From Hofstenia miamia (taxonomy: Eukaryota; Xenacoelomorpha; Acoela), in NCBI GenBank assembly GCA_004352715.1, contig SCFE01000098.1, positions 1,267,930-1,331,929 on the forward strand: a stretch of 64,000 bases of DNA. Direction: 5' to 3'. The position numbers and the translations under genes were made by a program. This document shows, in pieces, positions 47,401 to 59,066 of the stretch (positions within the stretch are counted from its first letter, which is position 1; every line of letters starts with the position of its first letter). A model generated the notes under the pieces. It did no database searches. It was not told the origin of the DNA and saw nothing but the letters and a program-made list of their open reading frames with translations.

Positions 47401-50400
47401 AAGAGGTATTACATGTATTGCACTATATTAGAGGTGTGCGCGGTGCGGATACAACCGCGGATCCGCGGTTAACCGCGGTGCGGTGCGGTTGCGGATTAAC
47501 TTCAAACATTGCGGTGCGGCTGCGATGCGAAACTCAAATGCCACGTAATTACCGCACATGCGCCATCTTGCGGCCCGTTTTGTAATTGTTTGCTCGCTTT
47601 CAATTCCATATGGTCACTGGATTTGGTTTCGGGGATTTTGCGCAAACTGTTTACAATCTGGGTTACAAGCACGGGCGAATCATGGCCCCACAAATTACAA
47701 ACTTGGCGTCAGAACTACCAGACCGCACAACCATTTCACGAAATTTAAAAGAAGAGGCCATAAAGAAGCGAGAAGGTTGCAAGACTTACATTGGCTCTAA
47801 TGCTCCGAAACCCTGAAACCCTTGAAGCAAATTTGTTTCTAAAACATTATGCATCTTTTCAGAGTTTGATAAATTAAATTTTTGACCTCTGTTTTCACTC
47901 GTAAAAAATGCGATGCGGTGCGGTACGGTTGCGGTTTTCAAGTTGCGGTGCGGGGCGGATGCGGTATGAGACTTTTGACGGCGGTGCGGTCATGGAACCA
48001 CTTTTTACATCCGCGCACACCTCTACACTATATTTATCTGAGAGGATTTAAGGTGGTCCAATCATTGAAGTGGTCCGGTTATAGAGGTTTCTCAGAAAGG
48101 AGATTTTACTGTATATATAAAAAGTAATCCAACGAAATTTGTTCAAATACAGTAGAGTAAAAAATAACGAAATCGATACCAAAGTTGTGGTCATTATGCG
48201 TATAAAAAATTGGAATTGCTCAGACTTTTTAGACCCAAGCCCGGCCCACCATATTCTCCTTTACGCCACTGATACAGTATTTGCTTGAAAGAGGCCCAAA
48301 AAACTACACTGTGAATTAGCTTGGGTGATTTGCATAATCCAATGATTAATATACGCATATCTACTTAGTCTATCAACAATGCTAATTTAACTGTGCTGCA
48401 ATTACACTATTTGAGCCATAATGCGACAAACGTGTCATATATGTTACATTTCATAAGGCCTTACTAACGGTAATTTTAAGTCTGGCTTACTATGCAATCA
48501 TTAAATCATTTCTTAAAAGCAAATACTAAAATATCTGATGCTCTTTCAAGTTTCTCAAGAATACATATATCGATAAAAGACCAATTATTACCTTAAGGAT
48601 ACGGGCAAGCAAGAAACACAATGTGAATTGATGAAAATATTGCTAAAGATTGAAAAAATATAACATAGACTTACTAGAGATAAATCTTCTTTATCAAGGA
48701 GTAAAGATATTTCTTTAATGGCAAATGAAAATTTGAGAAACTGCGACGTGTCCTCTTCTAAAAACAATATTGCTAAACCATCACTGAATATACATTCTAT
48801 ATATCCTCACGGGGCTTGCCACTCAATAAATATACAATTATTTAACTTTTTGTCATTAATAGCAATTATAGCCAAGCCGTAAGCATACTATGCAACGCTT
48901 TTAGAATACAATATATTTTGGAGCTAAACTAACAAATACACGACATGTGTAACTTAGACTTTAAAAAATAGAATACAATAACATCTACGCTATACCAGAA
49001 ACTACAGGTGTTTCCAAATCTATTAATTCAAAGCAAAGTAACATTAAATTCATTAATTAAAAATGAATTCAATATGCATAAAAATGAGTTGCAGGATATA
49101 TTTGGAGATAAAAACTGTTTAGCTCACTTTGAAAATATGCATTCAAGATCTCCGTGGAATACCAGATGTGAAAAAGGAAGAAATTTGTTTGCATAAAACA
49201 TACAAGAGAGTGTTGAGTTGCAACAGTTTCGTTTCATAAATTCATACAGGCATGAATTTATAGATTAGAAAAAAATTGTGGGCATTTTTATGAAATATGA
49301 AAATGATTTATTGACCTATTGTACTAAAATGAACTGGATGAAAAACCGGGTGCAATGTCTTTGTTTTATAGAAAATACGATTTTATTACTCATCTTTGTC
49401 TTCTATACAATGTGGGAGAATTTGAATGAGCAAAATTCAGCCGCTTCATCTGAATAAATGCAACGCATTCTTCATAGATGATTTACTGGAAATATTGATT
49501 TCTATTACTTATTACTGTTCCTTAACTGTTCTATAAATTAGTATTATGTCTATAATACAATAAATTATGCTAGAATGTGGGTTAATTTTAATTGGAATTT
49601 GAATTAATATGACTGGGAACCGGTAGAATACACACTCTCATAATCTACTTTATTTAGTTTAAAATTAAATTTTAACTTAAATGATGGCTAAGCCCGTTGG
49701 TGACCACCGTAAATTTACCTGTAAGACACAATTGCCCACAGCAAGCAGTAAAACTCTAACAGAGTACCTATCAAATTAATTATAAGAAGCTGTCTCCTGC
49801 AGAGCATAAGCATGAGAGCAGATACAAACCCTGAAAAACAGGATTAAATGTAAATTTTAGGTTTCATCTCAGGAATTCAAATTTTGATAATTAATCAAAT
49901 GTAAGAATAAAGCATCTGAATTTTAGGTTTCAGGTTGAAAATTTAATGATATTTTTCAGAAAAGTGTTTGTATTTACGCTAAAAGTGCACATATATGGTT
50001 TTATAAAACCACAAGGATAAATGTAGTTAACCAGGCCGCACCTATAAATTTCTATTGATAAAAAAAAATCAGTAAGGTGCAGAAACAACCCACTTTTTAC
50101 AAAAAATATATTCTGAAAATAAATCAGCTAATTATATTTCAAAATTTGAATAATTCAAAAACGCGTAAATTCTATCACGAAATGAATCAATTTGCTATAG
50201 CATACATATACATGTTTACTTCATGCTTCAGGGGGATAAAAGTCGTTAACTACAACCCCCTCAACATGTTGGAGGGGGGGGGGCGAAGTGAATTGATAAT
50301 AAATATGCAAATTGTTTTCTTGCTTTTATAAAATGAAAGTTACTAACAGCTGAAGTTTTGTAAGTATCGCTAATGGTTTGAATTTTTTAAAATTAAATAA

Positions 50401-52956
50401 TTAAGAGCACTATTTTAAGAACAGCATTTCGTTACATAAATAAAGCCCGCTGCAGGACAACAATTTTAAATTATTCACCACATTTAAAACGCTACTAATC
50501 CGTCAAAAAACAATTGCGCTCAATAGATTAACTAAAAAGCCTTACTAAATCGATAAGTGACGGACGGAAATGAACTTTAATTATAAAATGTATTGACATA
50601 AATAAGGTTAATTCAAATGCATTTTTGAAAACCTTCTAATATCTGAATGATGCAACTATCAGATAATCATAATCCTCTGTGCTAGAATATACCTTAAGCC
50701 AATAGCTTCAAATAAGGGACATTTTAGGCCCAAGATAAACTTATCGAGCAACTTAAGATGAAATAAAATATTGAAGAATTAGGGGCCAATCTTAGTCCAA
50801 ATTCAAGTTTCATTGGAAAATATAGGTAAAGTTCAATAGGTGAAGACAAATTGGAACTATGTCTTAGATGCTTACGTAATTCAGTGTTTGCTGACATTTC
50901 ACTGATTTGTGAAGGCGACTCCGCTACGACCACTGTATCCAAAGTAACATTAGAGCTAACTTCGGGATTTTGATTCATGTTGCCATTTAAAATTCCAAAA
51001 ATTATGCGGATATCCATCGGACCAACAGCGGCCTAATTGCATCGATTATAGCAGAAACGCAATTTATAACAATAACCTCAAAAATATTAAACATTATGTG
51101 GTACTTACTTTGAAAGCATTTAGACTTCCGCCTATTTCAAAAGTGGGTATTTCCTTGTACCAAGGACTAAGATTACGCTTTAATGTGATTTCCATTGACA
51201 GAGGCTCCACCACACGACACTCTGCTTCGATGGAATCACCATCGGAATTTATCAAACACCTAAAATGGCAAAAATGCTATATGAGTAAGTGATTACGTTA
51301 ACGTCAAGTCCAAAATAATTGTTTGTGACGTGTGGGACATTACTTATCGCATCGGCAAGTAAATTTGTCTCATATATTATACTACTACAAGGCTACATCC
51401 ATTGATATTATAGTAAAATCTATAATCATAACTTATATGCACGAATTTTCTCCTCAAAATTCGGTGACGCACGGTTAGAAGAAAATGCTAAAAATGTGCA
51501 TGTCATTCATTTTCAATTTTCTATGAAGTCGAATTTTTCACTTTTATTTCATTCTAATGTTATCTTTTTCAATACATCCTAAAACAAGTATCTTTTTCGT
51601 CAAAAAAATGGACTTTTCTCGAAATTAAGATCCGGATAATGAGACCATTTGCATGATGGATGCGCCATGTGACGTAAGGGAAATCCATTCTTTATGAATA
51701 TCGATGGTCAGAAATTAGTTACAAATGCCATTAGTTATAAAATAATATGGTAGCGGCCTTGTTTTTGTTATATGTCAAGTAGCTACGGCTTTGAAATGGA
51801 ATATATATATTCAAAAATGAAAAATAAATTATTCGTTAGAAATGGCTTTATGTATAATTTGTTATAAATAATTCTAAATCTTGAATTCATAGGTATGACA
51901 TATTAATAACTATAAAATTATTATATTAAATTTAAAACCATACTATAGGCGTTCAGAAAATGTATCGTTTCTATCTTTGAAAACTATCTGATTTTTCGTT
52001 TCTATCTTTGAACACTATCTGATTTTTCATAATATTAGGGAACATTATCTTGAACTTGACCTTAAAGAGCATACGAAATGTGATTTCGTCTTAGGATGGA
52101 AATATTGTGACTATTCTTTAAATTTAAGTAGCTTACACCTGATTATGAGGGAATATACACTATAAAAATCCCTAGGATTAGAGGGAACCCAACCTTTTTG
52201 TTAGATTTTCTATAAATTTAAATATAAAAGTTCACTGCATCAAATTAATATGAAAATCCAATTTTGATTAGCTCTTCTGTGTATTCATTTCGAGAACAGG
52301 TAACTTTGGTTGCAATTGCGGCATTTTTATCCTTAAATAACTTTGAGGAATTGTTATCCATAAATAACTAATCCACACAAGGGAATTACGCATTCTTCCA
52401 AAAACTAATAATCGAATCTTAACAGTATTTTGTACACAAAATTGATTCTCAAATTCTTAGTAACAAATGTCATAGCTCTTCTACATCCTTGTTTTTGTTT
52501 CAATTATTAAGCAGCACAATGGTATTCACACAACCAAAGCAATTCTTTAGTTGCTCTATACCATCTACCATATGACATTTTTAAAATCTTGCTTTAAATC
52601 AGTTTTAGCTAACTGAATTCAACCTTGACTTTGACATTTCTATAATGACAGTGACAATAATTGTGGCAATCAACCTTTAAAATTTTTTTCGTGAAGTTCC
52701 AACTTGTGAAAAAATTGGCCAATCATGTTTTAATAAATTTTGAAACAAATGCATCTTCAGATCAGTGAAAGAGTGTTACAAATATATTTAAAACCTGGGG
52801 GCATTTTTTTGGTTTCTTTAAGATTTTTTGGAAAGTTCTTATAAAAATTTGAAGGGTTTTGCGGTCTGGTAACTTTCAAAAAACATTCTGATCACCTGAT
52901 AAATGAGAGCAATTGCACACTGAATTGAAAAAAGGTTGTTTAGCTTAAATTTTCAC

Positions 52957-52988
<32 letters not shown>

Positions 52989-55900
52989 GTTGGGGGCATA
53001 AGTTTATATACACCAGCAATGTATGAACAAATTTATCATTTATTCAGTATGTCTTACAGCAATCATGGTATAAACCCAAGAACAAACAAACAACGATTGA
53101 CTGCAACCACTCAAAATACAATTTCGATATTGGGCCAAACTTTCTTTAAATAATACAATATTTTCACATCTCAAGCCTGAAAGTGCAGGGTCAAAAGATT
53201 AAATACAGTGTTCAATTAGCACAACACTTTGCAGTTAATATTTTGTAGCATGTCCGTTGGCTTGCTCGACAGCCACCAGACGTCTATGGTAGCCATTTAC
53301 CAGCTTCTGGCAGAATTTTGAGGGAATTTGTCTCTATTCCTCATGACAAAATGCAAACAGTTCCTCCAAATTGCAAAGACGTCGGCAGTGGACTCTTCTT
53401 TTAAGTTCTTGCCCCATATTTTCAATCGGATTCAGAACCGGGCGTTGTGCAGGCAATTGGATAACCTCAATCCTGTTTGATTTGAGCCAGTTTGTGACCA
53501 GGTGCGATGTGTGCTTGCGGTAATTATTATGTTGGAACATCCACTTGCAACCCAGCTTTAGATTGCTTGATGTTTTGAGCCATTATCTCCTTGTAATTTT
53601 TTTTCGCATGATACCATTGACTTTTACGAGGTTTCCAGTCCCGCTTCCAGCAATGCACCCCCACCATGCTTCACAGTGGGTACTGTGTTCTTTGGTTCAG
53701 TGCCTCACCCCGCTCTCGCCAAATATACCTAACATCATTGTGGCCAAATAATTCAATTTTAGTTAGTCTCATCGTTCACAGAACTTGGCGCCAGAAATTT
53801 TTGTCTGGCCTTCAAATGTCTATACTTGTACAAGGGTACTTTCCGGGCTTGATCACATCTCAAGGCATGGCGATGCAATACCCTTTTACTGTACTCTGCC
53901 ACTGGTGTTCCCTCCATTTCCAAATCTTAGCAGAGTTGTTTTTCTTTGCGAGTTTGGGATTTCTTGTCACTTTTCTGACCAAATTCCTCCCAACATTTTC
54001 TTTTTCTTCCTGATCTGGGCTTTGTTTCCACTGATCCAATCACCTTATTTTTCTGAACGAAAGTCTGTACTGAAAACCTGGGACGTTTCAGTCGTCTAGC
54101 GATGTTTCCATATGACTCCCCAGAATCTCTTAAGTCAACTATGCGGGTTTATTAGGTCTGTGCTGAGCTCTTTGCCTTTCCCCATGGTGATCAATGAGAA
54201 GGAAATAAGTTAGAAAGTGTAAATGAACTAAAACCATAATTAGCTTGTTGTGATTATTTGTATAATTTGCTGTTGAGTAGCAGCGAATATTAGAAATGCT
54301 TACAATTATTTAACAGTAATTATCTATTATTAGCAAATATTTGCAAGCACATTTACATAATAATAAATAATAATAAATTCGCTATATTTCCTGTACGTAC
54401 AAAACGTAAATAGGAACACTAAATATATTGTAACACTAAAACGATTTTTCGATATAAGGAGGAATCTTGTTAGTAATGAGATAGTTTACAGCGCATGGAA
54501 TAAACGTCTTCGAGTATGTTGTCCGTGCAAAGAGAGGTTACGCGATTTGTTGAAAAAGACATGGTTATGTAGGGGATGATTTGGTGAGTTACAAATCTTG
54601 ACCATTGAAGTAAATTTCTTTTTAAAACTGGATTCAACTATAGAGATTAAAGTATCTCTGCTTATACTATTTCCAGTAAGATATTTAACATATGATAGAG
54701 GCTTGCGAAGCATCGCTCGTTGCTTGTGTGTAAGGCCCAAACCAAAACCTATAGCGGCACTGTATGTAAACTTTTGACCCTGTTTTTTCAGACTTGCAAT
54801 GTGAAAATATTACATAATTCGAAAGAACTGTTGGCCAACATTGAAATTGTGTTTTGGGTAGTTACATTCAATGGTCATCTGTTCATTCTTGGGTTTATAA
54901 CATGATTGCTGCATGATTAGCTTAATAAATGAAAAACTTGTTCGTACCCAAATCATTAATTTCAAAATGTAGAAGTATGATTTTTAATTGTTAATTACCT
55001 ATTTCAATGCAGTGTTTACCATTTCCAAAAAATCAAATATGCTTAAGAAAACACAGAGATGTGCAAAATAGTTCTTTATTTGATTTGTTAAGCTAAATAC
55101 GGGACTTTGGAGAAGTGTTTCTGTGACCTCATTTTTGTTTAAACTGCTGCAAATCGCCATGCTGTGACTACAGTAGGCCTTAGTTCAACCTCATGCATAA
55201 TCACAAACTTAAATTGAAAAATCAAAGAATCCTGTGGAGGCAAATTAGTAAAATCGGTATACCTTATGTGAAATAATAGGAATAAGTCCTTAGTTCCAGA
55301 GGCGAGTCTGTTCAAGTGGTTACACCGAGACATGGTGTTCCCATAAAGTTTTACACCGAATATACATAGTTTTTGCAAAAAGATAATCTTCAAATGGGGT
55401 AACTAAAATCAGATGGTTATGGGATCTTGCAATCACCCATACTTTCAACTAAGGTATATATATATATATAATGACATTATTATTTATACTGGCGCTATAT
55501 ACTATGGAATTTTTTGGAAAACAATTTAAATTTTCAAAAGCTAGTGTCTAAATATGAATTTAAAAATTATGAAAATTGAAGTTTATCTAAAGCCGGGATA
55601 ACAAACTGGCGCTTTGTACTATGGAACATCGGAAGCCGCTGCCGCTCTATACGCTACTAGGAAATGTTCCATAGTACACAGCGCCAGTATATACCTATAT
55701 ACTCTTATTAAGTAACATATAACTTAAAATCAAATTTGAATGTTTTTGAAACTTCAAACTAAACTATTTTACTTTCAAATTAAAGCAAAGAAAAATTTCG
55801 AAATTTTGATGACTACCAAGTAAAACATGTAAAGACTTTCAAAATTATAAAAATGCTTGATTCCAAATGCAATCTCCAATTTTACTGAAAGCGCATTCCT

Positions 55901-58900
55901 AGCATGCATTAACTCACTAGCCAAAAACGTTCCCTAAGAATGGTGATTCAGAAAAATACAATATTTCCAATGTATTTGTTGATTAAACAGCCCATTCTCA
56001 ATTATCAAGAGTATGTTTGCCAACATTTCATGGCTACTTTGTTAAATCATTACCATAGATGGTCAAGTTGTCCCGAAATAATATAATACGCTTAGCATAA
56101 AATAAATGGAAGATATTGGGTATCAGACGAAATTAAAGAACGCTAATTAAATTGTAAATTACAAAACTATAAAACATCAATTTATTTTCTCTGCGTTAAT
56201 GTAAAGCGTGACAGTTGGGAAAATAAAAACGCAATGATAATCAACGTCTTGAGTAGGTCGCCGTAAATGCGCGATGTCCGTAATTAGAAGAGTAATTGGT
56301 TAGAATGATGCTGCTCTATTTTAACACAATTTGTATTTAACGAAAACCCAACAAAATTTAATTATTTTTATAGCAGGCGTTTTACAGTTTGGAAAAATTT
56401 TGCAAGATTCTTGGGTAGAAATTTAAAAGTAGCAACAATTCACAGACATTATAAATGCACATAATGAAGTTAATTTATAGAGCTAATATGTGAGATAAAT
56501 TCAGGTTATTACGATGAAAGAACAAAAAAGTATATTAAAGATGTATTTTTCTAAAACAATATCGTAAAATTCATTTTCAGAATGTGAATCTATAAGCTAT
56601 CATAGTAGAGAATGTATCAGTATAATTCAGTTTTCCAAATCAGAAACCATTTGAATGGTTCAAATTTCTATTGTTCTTGAAAATGAGATACACATCGACT
56701 ATATATATAATCAAAAAATATTTCATATTTTAAAAACAGTTTTAAAAACAGTAACTAACAAGTGTCAATTATTTCCTATTGAGTGCATATGTTGCACTTT
56801 GAAAAATGCTGTTTTTATATAAACAGCGAATGTAAAACTCTCACTTGAATATTGTAATTGAATGATATTACAAGAAACTGCATACCTGGACAACATAACG
56901 TCGGTAATAGCCAAGCTCATCACATCATTAAATACACTCTGAGTTGAACTAGATACACTTTGTTTTTGGAAGAAATTTTTTATATTAAGTTGACCCAGAT
57001 TGGCCATTAGAGCCTAAATATTATTCTATCAAAACCCTAGATTCAAACTATATATATATATATATATTATATATATATATATATAAATGCGTTAATATAT
57101 AAAAATGCATTACTTATGAGACAATTTTTGCAATTCTAGATGACAAAATTTTGTGATTTATCAAAACTGCGGAAAGTTTTTCAATTATGTCGCCTGTAAA
57201 TTGCAAGGTGATTTCTTAGATAGAACCAAGACTGTAATGATAGTTAGACCTCTGTTTTCCTAGTAATGAAAAAATTTTGAGAAAATTAGACACAGTATAT
57301 CTTTGCTGGAATAAGGTGAAAATTGATCTTAAGTCGTAAGAATTCAAATCTTTACGAATAATGAATCAAATGGTATGTCCTAACCTCTCTGCTAGAAGAC
57401 GACTTTGGAACGATGATAAGAGGTGCCGTAACGGAGACATCTAACTTGATTCGGCTGCTGTTCTCATGAATGGACTTCACCGCGTATACTGCAGACTCCT
57501 TTGCTCGATTCGTAGCCATCATGAGCTGATTTTGGATATTCTGGAAGTTATTAGCGAAGTTCTACAAAACAATAATAAAAACATTAGTCCATAAAAATGA
57601 TAGAAAGCAGCAGTTTGATTTCAGAACGAAGAGAGGTATAACATTAGAGTTTATTTAATTGCAGAAACCCGAGTCCATACGCATAAACAATTAAGCATTT
57701 TAAATTATAAGCTACGATCAAACCGAAAATGTTCACTTTGTAAGACGATCACAGAGCAACAATTTAAACAATATTAAAAATTTATCATTATCATCACCAA
57801 ATTTTCTCAAAACAAATAGTTATAAAACTAAACATAAAAAAATTACGATTGTGAACAATAAAGATCTATCTATGTATTGGATGTCCACTGTACATCCAAA
57901 AGATAGATAGATCTTTATTCTGATTAAAACTCTGAACAAATAGATTAAAATTTACAAATAAAAAAAGAAACAAGATTTCTCCATCATGTTGCAATCGAGT
58001 CACTGTAGAATTTGGTTGCGTCATAGTCAAACCCGCGTTGGCATGGTTTGGCCGAAATAAATGTGTACTTCTTCCAGTTAAATATACTTTAAGATTTCCA
58101 AGTAAGAATGAGAGTGAGAATCGACAGTTTAATCAATATTTTGATCAGATATTAACATTACTTGGTAGATTTAAAGAGTATTGAAACATATAAAAAATCG
58201 ACTGTATAGTATAGCGAAATATGTAAACTAGTTTGGAATTATAATAAAGTATGTCGTAATATTAAAGACAAGCAAATTGCTAAAAAAATAGAATGATATC
58301 TAGAATTATAATATATTAGGCTCATCAATGCTTGTATCTAAGTATCTAAAAAGTTAAATTATATAACAATTTTGACAACATTCAACGTGTAAACAGAAAA
58401 GTAAACAAGAACACAAATCATACCATAGAGTAATTCTAAAATAAATGAATAATTATTAAAAAAATCTATTTGATAACATATCACTCAATTTCTACTGTTT
58501 AAAAAAGATTTATTATTATTATTGGCGCTGAATCGCTGAAAATAGGAAATTCCGTGTATCCAACACCAATTAGGGGTATTCCGCCCTATTTGCGTTTTAA
58601 GAGTAAATTCTGAGTCAATTGTTTTGAAAATTGGAATGTATGCAGATTCGACATAAGTTTTACTCTACCTATGGTCAAGTTGCAAAACTGTTAGCCTTAG
58701 CATGATGGCTAGTTACAATTTGCGATTTTGTAAAATAATAATGGTGCTTAATTTTGTAAAATAATAATGGTGCTTAATATTGTAAAATAATAATGGTGCT
58801 TAATTTTGTAAAATATTAATGGTGCTTAATTTTGTAAAAAGCATAATATTAGCACGTAGTAATTTTTCAATTATAATAATAGCGTTAAATAATAAAGTTA

Positions 58901-59035
58901 ATATCTGTTGTAATATTAATCAATCTTTGGAATAAAAATTGATTAATTGGATTATAAAACACAATGTTTTAAAGAGTTTAACAAATTTTCTTGTTTTCAA
59001 ATACTGTTTAACACAATTTTTTATTCAACACCGTT

Positions 59036-59066
<31 letters not shown>

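Larger units (their letters stand above)
51260..56885 (-). other. 5.6-kb intron with Tc1, LINE and MITE insertions
   Basis: The largest intron of the minus-strand VPS13 block. It is enlarged by a Tc1-like element with a LINE fragment inside (about 52986-54790) and a 199-bp MITE (55489-55687). Confidence 0.75.
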
